In this document: one piece after another, positions 8,291 through 17,319 of the stretch | How positions within the stretch are numbered: the first letter of the stretch is position 1 | How the letters are laid out: each line of letters begins with the position of its first letter | Source of the DNA: Roseateles violae | GTDB lineage: Bacteria > Pseudomonadota > Gammaproteobacteria > Burkholderiales > Burkholderiaceae_C | Assembly: GCF_030410485.1 (NCBI RefSeq) | Contig: NZ_JAUHHC010000007.1 | Span: 1-64,000, forward strand | Direction: 5' to 3' | Length of the DNA: 64,000 nucleotides | The notes under the pieces: model-generated | What the model saw: the letters and a program-made list of their open reading frames with translations, nothing else | Database searches by the model: none | Told to the model about the DNA's origin: nothing | Position numbers and translations under genes: made by a program

Positions 8291-8438
8291 CCGCCCCGAG
8301 ACTTTTCTCGGTCCTTCCCGTCCCCTTTTCTGGCAACAGTCAAGGCGGGTCGCAATCCGCCAACCGGTCGAGCCGTGTCGCGGAAGGTTTATCAACCAGC
8401 CAACAGCTCTGGAAACCAGGGCAGAAGGTGAGCGAAAG

Positions 8439-11291
8439 ATGATGCAGCAATACAGGTCGAACTCGTACCTGTTCGGGGGCAATGCGCCCTACGTCGAGGA
8501 GATGTACGAGGCCTACCTCGACAACCCGGGCTCCGTGCCCGAGAACTGGCGCGCCTACTTCGACGCGCTGCAGAACGTGCCGGCCGTCGACGGCTCGGAC
8601 AACCGCGATGTGGCCCATGCGCCGGTGATCGAATCGTTCGCCCAGCGCGCCCGCGCCAATGCCTTCGGCAACAAGGCCTCCAGCACCGAGCTGGCCGTGG
8701 CCCGCAAGCAGGTCCATGTGCAGTCGCTGATCGCCGCCTACCGCAATGTCGGTTCGCGCTGGGCCGACCTGGATCCGCTCAAGCGCACCGAACGCCCGAA
8801 GATTCCCGAGCTGGAGCCCGCGTTCTACGACCTGAGCGAGTCCGATATGGACATCTCGTTCAGCGCGACGAACACCTATTTCTCCAAGGCCGAGACGATG
8901 ACGCTGCGCGAGATCGTCCAGGCCCTGCGCGAGACCTACTGCGGCACGATCGGCGCAGAAATCATGCACATCACCGATCAGGTCGAGAAGCGCTGGTGGC
9001 AGGAGCGCCTGGAAAGCGTGCGCGCCAAGCCCGCCTTCTCGCCGGAGAAGAAGAAGCACATCCTGAACCGCCTGACCGCGGCCGAGGGCCTGGAGCGCTA
9101 TCTGCACACCAAGTACGTCGGCCAGAAGCGCTTCTCGCTGGAGGGCGGCGAGAGCTTCATCGCCTCGATGGACGAGGTCGTGCAGAGCGCCGGCGCCCAG
9201 GGCGTGCAGGAAATCGTCATCGGCATGGCCCACCGCGGCCGCCTGAACGTGCTGGTCAACACCCTGGGCAAGATGCCCGGCGATCTGTTCGCCGAGTTCG
9301 AGCACAAGGCGCCCGAGGATCTGCCGGCCGGTGACGTCAAGTACCACCAGGGCTTCTCCAGCGATGTGTCGACCGCCGGCGGCCCGGTTCACCTGAGCCT
9401 GGCCTTCAACCCCTCGCACCTGGAGATCGTCAATCCGGTCGTCGAGGGCTCGGTCAAGGCGCGCATGGACCGCCGCGGCGATGCCGAGGGCGACCAGGTG
9501 CTGCCGGTGCTGGTGCACGGCGACGCCGCCTTCGCCGGCCAGGGCGTCGTGATGGAAACCCTGGCGCTGGCGCAGACCCGCGGCTACTACACCGGCGGCA
9601 CGCTGCACATCGTCATCAACAACCAGATCGGCTTCACCACCAGCGACCCGCGCGACACCCGCTCGACGCTGTACTGCTCGGACGTCGTCAAGATGATCGA
9701 GGCGCCGGTGCTGCATGTGAACGGCGACGATCCGGAAGCGGTGGTGCTGGCCACGCAGCTGGCGCTGGAATACCGCCAGCAGTTCAACAAGGACGTGGTC
9801 GTCGACATCGTCTGCTTCCGCAAGCTGGGCCACAACGAGCAGGACACGCCGGCGCTGACGCAGCCGCTGATGTACAAGAGCATCGCCAAGCACCCCGGCA
9901 CCCGCAAGCTCTACGGCGACAAGCTGGTCGCCCAGGGCGTGCTGGCGGCCGACGGCCCGGACGAGATGGTCAAGGCCTTCCGCGCCGCGATGGACGAGGG
10001 CCGCCACACGGTCGACCCGGTGCTGACCAACTTCAAGAGCAAGTACGCCACCGACTGGTCGCCCTACCTGGGCAAGAAGTGGACCGACAGCTGCGACACC
10101 GCGCTGCCGGTGACCGAGTGGAAGCGCCTGGCGGAGAAGGTCACCACGGTGCCGGCCGGCTTCAAGGTCCACCCGCTGGTCGAGAAGGTCTTGGCCGACC
10201 GCGCCGCCATGGGCCGCGGCGAGATCAATGTCGACTGGGGCATGGGCGAGCACATGGCCTTCGCCTCGCTGGTGGCCTCCGGCTATCCGGTGCGCCTGTC
10301 GGGCGAGGACTGCGGCCGTGGCACCTTCGTGCACCGCCACGCGGTGCTGCACGACCAGAACCGCGAGAAGTTCGACGAGGGCATCTACATCCCGCTGCAG
10401 AACGTCGGCGAGGGCCAGGCGCCCTTCGTCGTGATCGACTCCATCCTGTCCGAAGAGGCGGTGCTCGGCTTCGAGTACGGCTACGCCTCGGCCGACCCGC
10501 AGACGCTGACGATCTGGGAAGCCCAGTTCGGCGACTTCGTCAACGGCGCGCAGGTCGTCATCGACCAGTTCATCGCCTCCGGCGAAGTGAAGTGGGGCCG
10601 TGCCAACGGCCTGACGATGATGCTGCCGCACGGCTACGAAGGCCAGGGCCCCGAGCACAGCTCGGCCCGCCTGGAGCGCTTCATGCAACTGGCCGCCGAC
10701 AACAATATGCAGGTGGTGCAGCCGACGACGGCCTCGCAGATCTTCCACCTGCTGCGTCGTCAGCAACTGCGCATGTTCCGCAAGCCGCTGGTCATCATGA
10801 CGCCGAAGTCGCTCTTGCGTAACAAGGATGCGACCAGCCCGCTGAACGAGTTCACCAAGGGCGAGTTCAAGACCGTCATCGCCGAGCAGAATCCCGACAT
10901 CGATGCAGCCAAGGTCAAGCGCGTGATCGCCTGCTCGGGCAAGGTCTATTACGACCTGGTCAAGGCGCGCGGCGAGAAGAAGGACGTGGCCATCATCCGC
11001 GTCGAGCAGCTCTACCCCTTCCCGCACAAGGCCTTCGCGGCCGAGATCAAGAAGTACGGAGCAGCGAGCGACATCGTCTGGTGCCAGGACGAGCCGCAGA
11101 ACCAGGGCGCCTGGTTCTTCGTCCAGCACTACATCCACGAGAACATGCTCGATGGCCAGAAGCTCGGCTATGCCGGCCGCCCGGCCTCGGCCTCGCCGGC
11201 CGTCGGCTACGCCCACCTGCACCAGGATCAGCAGAAGGCGCTGCTGGAGCAGGCCTTCGGCAAGCTCAAGGGCTTCATCCTGACCAAGTAA
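8439..11291 (+). CDS. sucA: 2-oxoglutarate dehydrogenase E1 component
   Basis: The thiamine-diphosphate-dependent E1 subunit decarboxylates 2-oxoglutarate and transfers the succinyl group to the lipoyl arm of E2 in the TCA cycle. It has 950 residues, the normal length for the OdhA/SucA family. Signatures include the N-terminal SYLFGGNAPYVEEMYEAY E2-binding segment, MAHRGRLNVL, AFNPSHLEIV, and the diphosphate/Mg site GDAAF...INNQIGF. The C-terminal half carries HGYEGQGPEHSSAR. Two adjacent ATGs (8439, 8442) make the exact start uncertain by one codon. It heads the sucA-odhB-gdx-lpdA operon. Expression may respond to oxygen through the FNR-like box at 8236. Confidence 0.98.
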   Translation: MMQQYRSNSYLFGGNAPYVEEMYEAYLDNPGSVPENWRAYFDALQNVPAVDGSDNRDVAHAPVIESFAQRARANAFGNKASSTELAVARKQVHVQSLIAAYRNVGSRWADLDPLKRTERPKIPELEPAFYDLSESDMDISFSATNTYFSKAETMTLREIVQALRETYCGTIGAEIMHITDQVEKRWWQERLESVRAKPAFSPEKKKHILNRLTAAEGLERYLHTKYVGQKRFSLEGGESFIASMDEVVQSAGAQGVQEIVIGMAHRGRLNVLVNTLGKMPGDLFAEFEHKAPEDLPAGDVKYHQGFSSDVSTAGGPVHLSLAFNPSHLEIVNPVVEGSVKARMDRRGDAEGDQVLPVLVHGDAAFAGQGVVMETLALAQTRGYYTGGTLHIVINNQIGFTTSDPRDTRSTLYCSDVVKMIEAPVLHVNGDDPEAVVLATQLALEYRQQFNKDVVVDIVCFRKLGHNEQDTPALTQPLMYKSIAKHPGTRKLYGDKLVAQGVLAADGPDEMVKAFRAAMDEGRHTVDPVLTNFKSKYATDWSPYLGKKWTDSCDTALPVTEWKRLAEKVTTVPAGFKVHPLVEKVLADRAAMGRGEINVDWGMGEHMAFASLVASGYPVRLSGEDCGRGTFVHRHAVLHDQNREKFDEGIYIPLQNVGEGQAPFVVIDSILSEEAVLGFEYGYASADPQTLTIWEAQFGDFVNGAQVVIDQFIASGEVKWGRANGLTMMLPHGYEGQGPEHSSARLERFMQLAADNNMQVVQPTTASQIFHLLRRQQLRMFRKPLVIMTPKSLLRNKDATSPLNEFTKGEFKTVIAEQNPDIDAAKVKRVIACSGKVYYDLVKARGEKKDVAIIRVEQLYPFPHKAFAAEIKKYGAASDIVWCQDEPQNQGAWFFVQHYIHENMLDGQKLGYAGRPASASPAVGYAHLHQDQQKALLEQAFGKLKGFILTK

Positions 11292-11362
11292 TGCTGCACG
11301 GGCCCGGCCGCTGAAGAGCGCGCCGGGTCGCCAGCTTCCGAACACCGAAAAAGACACACATC

Positions 11363-12604
11363 ATGGCTATCGTTGACGTCAATGTTCCCCAGTTTTCCGA
11401 GTCCGTGTCCGAAGGCACGCTGCTGACCTGGAAGAAGAAGCCCGGCGAGGCCGTCGCTATCGATGAGACCCTGGTCGAGATCGAGACCGACAAGGTCGTG
11501 CTCGAAGTCCCGGCGCCGGCCGGCGGCGTGATGGGCGAGATCCTGGTCGCCGACGGCGCCACCGTCACCAGCCAGCAGCTGATCGCCAAGATCGACACCG
11601 AGGGCAAGGCCAGCGCTGCCGCCGCTCCGGCTGCGGCCCCGGCCGCCGCACCGGCCGCTGCCGCCGCCGCCGCACCCGCCGCCAACAAGGGCGACGTCGC
11701 GATGCCGGCCGCCGCCAAGCTGCTGGCCGAGAAGGGCCTGGCCGCCACCGACGTGGCCGGCAGCGGCAAGGACGGCCGCGTCACCAAGGCTGACGCGCTG
11801 GCCGCCGCACCGAAGGCCGCCGTGCCGGCACCGGTCTCCGCACCGGTGGCCGCCAAGCCGGCGCTGCCGCCGGTGGCCGCGCCGGTCCAGCAAAACCTGG
11901 GCGATCGCCCCGAGCAGCGCGTGCCGATGTCGCGCCTGCGCGCCCGCGTCGCCGAGCGCCTGCTGCAGTCGCAGTCGACCAACGCCATCCTGACCACGTT
12001 CAATGAAGTGAACATGGCGCCGGTGATGGAGATGCGCAAGAAGTTCCAGGAGAAGTTCGAGAAGGAGCACGGCGTCAAGCTGGGCTTCATGAGCTTCTTC
12101 GTCAAGGCGGCCGTCGCGGCGCTGAAGAAGTTCCCGGTGCTGAACGCCTCGGTCGACGGCAATGACATCGTCTACCACGGCTACTTCGACATCGGCATCG
12201 CCGTCGGTTCGCCGCGCGGCCTGGTCGTGCCCATCATCCGCAATGCCGACCAGCTGAGCTTCGCCGACATCGAGAAGAAGATCGCCGAGTTCGGCCAGAA
12301 GGCCAAGGAAGGCAAGATCTCGATCGACGACCTGACCGGCGGCACCTTCTCGATCTCGAACGGCGGCACCTTCGGCTCGATGCTGAGCACACCCATCATC
12401 AACCCGCCGCAGTCGGCCATCCTGGGCGTGCATGCGACCAAGGACCGCGCCGTGGTCGAGAACGGCCAGGTCGTCGTGCGCCCGATCAACTATCTGGCGA
12501 TGAGCTACGACCACCGCATCATCGACGGCCGCGAGGCCGTGCTGGGCCTGGTGACGATGAAGGAAGCGCTGGAAGATCCGGCCCGCCTGCTGTTCGACAT
12601 CTAA
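11363..12604 (+). CDS. odhB: Dihydrolipoyllysine-residue succinyltransferase (E2 of 2-oxoglutarate dehydrogenase)
   Basis: The E2 core of the 2-oxoglutarate dehydrogenase complex, moving the succinyl group from lipoamide to CoA. It has 413 residues in three parts. A lipoyl domain (1-77) carries Lys44 in the ETDKVVLEV motif. An Ala/Pro-rich linker leads to a peripheral-subunit-binding domain (about 113-147, ending [10 protein letters not shown]). The C-terminal acyltransferase domain has the catalytic SYDHRIIDG with His384 and Asp388. A second Ala/Pro linker lies at about 148-185. The start is ATG with a weak GAAAAAGA site. It lies 71 bases after sucA and 19 bases before a small exporter gene. 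Confidence 0.98.
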   Translation: MAIVDVNVPQFSESVSEGTLLTWKKKPGEAVAIDETLVEIETDKVVLEVPAPAGGVMGEILVADGATVTSQQLIAKIDTEGKASAAAAPAAAPAAAPAAAAAAAPAANKGDVAMPAAAKLLAEKGLAATDVAGSGKDGRVTKADALAAAPKAAVPAPVSAPVAAKPALPPVAAPVQQNLGDRPEQRVPMSRLRARVAERLLQSQSTNAILTTFNEVNMAPVMEMRKKFQEKFEKEHGVKLGFMSFFVKAAVAALKKFPVLNASVDGNDIVYHGYFDIGIAVGSPRGLVVPIIRNADQLSFADIEKKIAEFGQKAKEGKISIDDLTGGTFSISNGGTFGSMLSTPIINPPQSAILGVHATKDRAVVENGQVVVRPINYLAMSYDHRIIDGREAVLGLVTMKEALEDPARLLFDI

Positions 12605-12623
12605 GCCTCACAAGAACCGCCGC

Positions 12624-12941
12624 GTGGCCTGGGTCTATCTGCTGCTGGCGGGCCTGTTCGAGATCGGCTGGCCGCTGGGCTTCAAGCTGTCTCAGCAGGC
12701 CGAGTACCGCGTCAGCGGCATCGTCGGCGCCGTCGTCTCGATGGGGCTGTCGGGCTGGCTGCTGTGGATGGCCCAGCGCGAGATCCCGATCGGCACCGCC
12801 TACGCGGTGTGGACCGGCATCGGCGGCGCCGGCACTTTTCTGATCGGCGTGATGTTCTTCGGTGACGCCGCCACGCTGTGGAGATTCCTCGGCGTGGCGA
12901 TGATAGTCGGCGGGGTCGTCACCCTCAAACTCGCGCACTGA
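12624..12941 (+). CDS. gdx: SMR-family exporter, Gdx/SugE (guanidinium) type
   Basis: A 105-residue protein with four membrane helices of the small multidrug resistance family. It works as an antiparallel dimer exchanging protons for a small cation. The Gdx/SugE subtype pattern is present: G10, E13 and W16 in the first helix (GLFEIGWPLGFK), and W63 in AVWTGIGGAG. E13 is the proton/substrate carboxylate. Gdx members export guanidinium rather than bulky drugs. It starts with GTG and sits between odhB (19 bases) and lpdA (30 bases), inside the dehydrogenase operon, an unexpected place. No guanidine riboswitch is visible before it, so expression would follow the operon. Confidence 0.88.
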   Translation: MAWVYLLLAGLFEIGWPLGFKLSQQAEYRVSGIVGAVVSMGLSGWLLWMAQREIPIGTAYAVWTGIGGAGTFLIGVMFFGDAATLWRFLGVAMIVGGVVTLKLAH

Positions 12942-12971
12942 CCCCAGGTCTTGCGCCAAGGAGTTCTCGAT

Positions 12972-14393
<1,422 letters not shown>

Positions 14394-14408
14394 GCGATGT
14401 AATCGACC

Positions 14409-14437
14409 AAGGGGCGGCGCGAGCTGCCCCTTCCTTC
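14409..14437 (+). terminator. GNRA-capped hairpin between lpdA and zapE
   Basis: AAGGGGCGGC (14409-14418) pairs with GCTGCCCCTT (14423-14432) around a GCGA tetraloop, with one G-T pair, followed by CCTTC and then the zapE ATG. It may be the operon terminator with a weak T tract, or a structure that hides the zapE ribosome site. Confidence 0.5.
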
Positions 14438-15538
14438 ATGACCTCTGTCACCGAGCTTTATCAGCAGACCCTGGCCGAGCGCGGCTACACGGCCGACCCG
14501 GCGCAGCTGCGCGCCGTCGCGGCGCTGCAGCGCTGCCAGGACGAATGGGCGGCCTACAAGGCGCGGCGCGGCAATGCGGTGACCAAGCTGCTGGTACGGC
14601 CGCCGCTGCCGCGCGGCGTCTATATGTACGGCGGGGTCGGCCGGGGCAAGAGCTTCCTGATGGACTGCTTCTTCCAGGCCGTGCCGCTGACGCGCAAGAC
14701 GCGGCTGCACTTCCACGAGTTCATGCGCGAGGTGCATCGCGAGCTGCAGGAGTTGAAGGGCATCGCCGATCCGCTGGAGGAACTGGGCAAGCGGATTGCC
14801 AAGCGCTTCCGCCTGATCTGCTTCGACGAGTTCCATGTGGCCGACGTCACCGACGCGATGATCCTGCACCGTCTGCTGGACGCGATGTTCAAGCACCGCG
14901 TGTCCATCGTCACGACCTCGAATTTCCGCCCCGACGAGCTGTATCCGAACGGCCTGCACCGCGATCGCATCCTGCCGGCGATCGCCTTGCTGAACGAGAA
15001 GCTCGAGGTGATCAATGTCGACAACGGCTTTGACTACCGCCGCCGCGCGCTCGAGCATGTCGAGCTCTACCACTGGCCGCTGGACGAGACGGCCGACCAG
15101 GCGCTGAGGACGGCCTTCGAGTCGCTGGCCGAGGCGCAGGACGAGGATCCGCTGCTGCATATCGAACACCGCGAGATCCGCGCGCGCCGCCGCGCCGGCG
15201 GCGTCGTCTGGTTCGACTTCCAGACCCTGTGCGGCGGCCCGCGCTCGCAGAATGACTATCTGGAGCTGGCCTCGCAGTTCCACACCCTGATCCTGTCCGA
15301 GGTGCCCGAGATGCCGGTGCGCCTGGCCAGCGAGGCGCGCCGCTTCACCTGGCTGGTCGATGTGCTCTACGACCGCCGCGTCAAGCTGATCGTCTCGGCC
15401 GCGGTGCCGGCCGAGCGCCTCTACACCGAGGGACCGCTGGCCCACGAGTTCCCGCGCACGGTCTCGCGCTTGCAGGAGATGCAATCGTCGGAGTATCTTG
15501 CCCTGGCCCGACGGGATGTCGATACCTCGCTGACCTGA
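14438..15538 (+). CDS. zapE: Cell division protein ZapE (AFG1-like ATPase)
   Basis: A cytoplasmic P-loop ATPase that in Escherichia coli interacts with FtsZ and destabilises Z-rings late in division; eukaryotic AFG1 homologues act in mitochondrial quality control. It has 366 residues with Walker A GGVGRGKS (65-72) and Walker B CFDEFHVAD (Asp130, Glu131). The conserved sensor region with TTSNFRP and the YPNGLHRDRILP motif follow. There is no signal peptide. It starts directly after the lpdA hairpin with no clear ribosome site, and is followed after 10 bases by a secreted coiled-coil protein gene. Confidence 0.95.
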   Translation: MTSVTELYQQTLAERGYTADPAQLRAVAALQRCQDEWAAYKARRGNAVTKLLVRPPLPRGVYMYGGVGRGKSFLMDCFFQAVPLTRKTRLHFHEFMREVHRELQELKGIADPLEELGKRIAKRFRLICFDEFHVADVTDAMILHRLLDAMFKHRVSIVTTSNFRPDELYPNGLHRDRILPAIALLNEKLEVINVDNGFDYRRRALEHVELYHWPLDETADQALRTAFESLAEAQDEDPLLHIEHREIRARRRAGGVVWFDFQTLCGGPRSQNDYLELASQFHTLILSEVPEMPVRLASEARRFTWLVDVLYDRRVKLIVSAAVPAERLYTEGPLAHEFPRTVSRLQEMQSSEYLALARRDVDTSLT

Positions 15539-15548
15539 GGCCGCCGCG

Positions 15549-16226
15549 ATGAAGCTGCTGACGACGACCTTTTTGCTGAGCCTGCTGGCGCCCTTGAGCG
15601 CTGCCGCTGCCGCTGCCGCTGCCGCCGAGGCCGGCGACGAACGCGCGCAGTTGCAGCAGCAGCGCGCCGCGATCGAGGCGCGCTTCGCGCAGGACAGCGA
15701 GGCCTGCCAGCACCGCTTTGCCGTCAACGACTGCCTGGACAAGCTGCGCCAGCGCCGCGGCGCCGAACTGCAGCCGCTGCTGCAGCGCGAGCAGGAGCTC
15801 GATGCCGAGCAGCGCCGCGTGCGCGCTCAGCAGCAGCGCGAGCGGGTCGCCGACAAGCAGCGCGAATTCGCCGAGGAAGAGGCGCGCCGCCGCAACGAGT
15901 TGCTGAACGCACCGGCCGCCGCCTCGGCGCCGGCGGGCCGGCTGACGCCCGATCCACGCACGCCGCGCGGCTCGGCGCAGGTCCATGGCGAGGCGGTGCA
16001 GGCCGAGCTGGCCAACGCCGAGCGCGAGGCGCAGCGCCGGCTCGAGCAGACCGCCGCGCGCGAGAAGGCGGCGCGCGAGCACCAGCAGGCGGTGCAAAGG
16101 CGCGAGCAGCAGCGCCTGAAGGAAGGCAAGAAGCCGGCCGCGCCGCTGCCGCTGCCCTCGGCCGCCGAGGTGGCCGCCATCGCGGCGAGCGCCGCCAGCG
16201 CGCCGGCCTCGTCGACCCGGCGCTAG
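15549..16226 (+). CDS. Predicted periplasmic coiled-coil protein with a Cys pair, function unknown
   Basis: I do not recognise a named family with certainty. The product is 225 residues. Residues 1-20 look like a signal peptide (MKLL, hydrophobic core, Ala-rich end), so export is likely. About 30-130 and 140-190 are highly charged, rich in Q, R, E and A, with heptad-like spacing that suggests long coiled coils. Two cysteines only, C53 and C62 (ACQHRFAVNDC), could form a disulfide in the periplasm. The C-terminus is Ala/Pro-rich. It starts 10 bases after zapE with a TGAGG site, so it is probably co-transcribed. Similar proteins next to zapE in other Burkholderiales would support a shared envelope or division role; that is inference. 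Confidence 0.75.
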   Translation: MKLLTTTFLLSLLAPLSAAAAAAAAAEAGDERAQLQQQRAAIEARFAQDSEACQHRFAVNDCLDKLRQRRGAELQPLLQREQELDAEQRRVRAQQQRERVADKQREFAEEEARRRNELLNAPAAASAPAGRLTPDPRTPRGSAQVHGEAVQAELANAEREAQRRLEQTAAREKAAREHQQAVQRREQQRLKEGKKPAAPLPLPSAAEVAAIAASAASAPASSTRR

Positions 16227-16246
16227 GGTCTGTTAGCAGGCCCTAG
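16223..16246. other. Hairpin spanning both stop codons of convergent genes
   Basis: CTAGGGTCTG and CAGGCCCTAG pair (one T-G wobble) around TTAG. The TAG of the coiled-coil gene and the TAG of the phosphatase gene lie in opposite arms. There is no T tract, so it is not a standard intrinsic terminator, but it could block read-through or protect 3' ends. Confidence 0.4.
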
Positions 16247-17055
16247 TCCAGCGCCTGCAGACGCACGATCGCCAGCGACAGGTTGTCGCCGCAGCCGCGC
16301 GCCCGCTGGCGCGCCTTGTCGATCAAGAGCTCGGCCGCCTCGCGTGGCGGCAGGCTGTTCAGCACCGTGCCCATCTCGCGCGGGGTGAAGTAATGCCAGA
16401 GCCCGTCGCTGCAGCACATCATCGTGTCGCCGACCTGCAGCGGCTCGCTGTGGTCGATGCTCAGGGTCGGATCCTGCACGGTGCCCAGGCAGCCGGTCAG
16501 CAGATTCGACTGCGGGTGGACCGCCGCCTCGGCCTCGGTCAGCTGGCCCTCGTCGACCAGCTTCTGAACATAGGAATGGTCGAAGGTGCGCTGGAGCATG
16601 GTCGCGCCGCGGAACAGGTAGAAGCGCGAATCGCCCGAATGCACCCAGTGGCAGCGCCGGTCGGCGCCGATGACGAAGGCGGCGACCGCGCTGTGCGGCT
16701 CCTCCTCGGTGGCCAGCGCGGTCAGCTTGATCATCAGATGCGCCTCGGCAACCAGCTGGGCCAGCAGCTCGGCCGGATCCTCCTCGCCGGGCACGAAGCG
16801 CTCGAACAACTGCCTTGCGGTCAGCACGACCTGGTCGGCCGCCTTGCGGCCGCCGCTCTTGCCGCCCATGCCGTCGGCGACCAGGGCCAGCATGCAGCTG
16901 CTATTGCGCGGATGGGTCATCACCTCGACCTGATCCTGCTGGTAGACGCGGTCGCCACGGTGGATGCCGGTGGCGGCGCTCAGGCGAAAGCCCGGGGGGG
17001 TGCGAGTCATGCGGTCGGTCGGCTGTGGCGGTGATTCCAACGATTCCCGGGTCAT
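16243..17055 (-). CDS. PP2C-family serine/threonine protein phosphatase
   Basis: A metal-dependent protein phosphatase of the PPM/Stp type, 270 residues from ATG 17055; an in-frame ATG at 17010 is an alternative start. Motifs in order are GDRVYQQD (Asp41, but QQD replaces the more common N-x-D), VADGMGG (metal Asp61), VHSGDSR (139-144), CSDGLW (Asp217) and GDNLS (Asp257, Asn258). All metal-binding aspartates are present, so activity is expected. No kinase, forkhead-domain protein or type VI secretion gene is adjacent, so its target is unknown. It is divergent from the DUF465/helicase pair. Confidence 0.9.
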   Translation of the reverse strand: MTRESLESPPQPTDRMTRTPPGFRLSAATGIHRGDRVYQQDQVEVMTHPRNSSCMLALVADGMGGKSGGRKAADQVVLTARQLFERFVPGEEDPAELLAQLVAEAHLMIKLTALATEEEPHSAVAAFVIGADRRCHWVHSGDSRFYLFRGATMLQRTFDHSYVQKLVDEGQLTEAEAAVHPQSNLLTGCLGTVQDPTLSIDHSEPLQVGDTMMCCSDGLWHYFTPREMGTVLNSLPPREAAELLIDKARQRARGCGDNLSLAIVRLQALD

Positions 17056-17074
17056 GCCCTGGGGATCGCAAAAC

Positions 17075-17080
17075 TATAAT
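17075..17080 (+). promoter_or_regulatory. -10 element for the DUF465-helicase unit
   Basis: A perfect TATAAT, 35 bases upstream of the DUF465 start codon, in the spacer shared with the divergent phosphatase gene. No good -35 is visible at 16-18 bp, so strength is uncertain. Confidence 0.55.
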
Positions 17081-17115
17081 CGTTTCTCCGGCGCGCCCCC
17101 GCGCTGACTGTGTCC

Positions 17116-17319
17116 ATGGACGAACAACTTCACTCCCTGTCGCGCCGCCTGATCGAGTTGCGCATCGAGCATGCCGACCTCAACGTGCTGATCGATCGCC
17201 TGGCGCTGGAGCAGCCGCTGGACGAGCTGGCGCTGCAGCGCCTGAAGAAGCGCCGCCTCGGCCTGCGCGACATCATCGTGCGCCTGGAGCGGGCCTGCGA
17301 GCCCGATGAACCCGCATGA
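17116..17319 (+). CDS. DUF465 (YdcH-like) small protein
   Basis: A 67-residue, almost wholly helical charged protein matching the DUF465/YdcH pattern: an N-terminal HSLSRRLIELRIEHADLN helix, a short turn, then LQRLKKRRLGLRDII. Family members are small helical-hairpin proteins of unknown function. ATG 17116 is chosen; a GTG two codons earlier is possible. Its last 14 bases overlap the helicase gene in another frame, so the two are probably translated in a coupled way. Confidence 0.85.
   Translation: MDEQLHSLSRRLIELRIEHADLNVLIDRLALEQPLDELALQRLKKRRLGLRDIIVRLERACEPDEPA

Larger units (their letters stand above)
8100..8438. other. Divergent intergenic region between 2OG oxygenase and sucA
   Basis: 339 bases with no credible gene. 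From left to right it holds the ribosome site of the oxygenase gene, a putative minus-strand promoter (8159-8188) overlapped by a 12-bp palindrome (8185-8196), an FNR-like box (8236-8249), a possible plus-strand -10 (8285-8290) and a roughly 140-base leader of sucA ending in an AAGGTG/GAAAG ribosome site. Confidence 0.7.

Noticed and set aside
8340-11357. A 1005-codon open frame antisense to sucA, and similar very long antisense frames elsewhere (for example 754-2502 and 55281-57488).
   Set aside because: High G+C makes stop codons rare in the antisense frames. Their residue composition (excess R, L, H, Q, V, A) matches shadows, and each lies opposite a strongly conserved gene.
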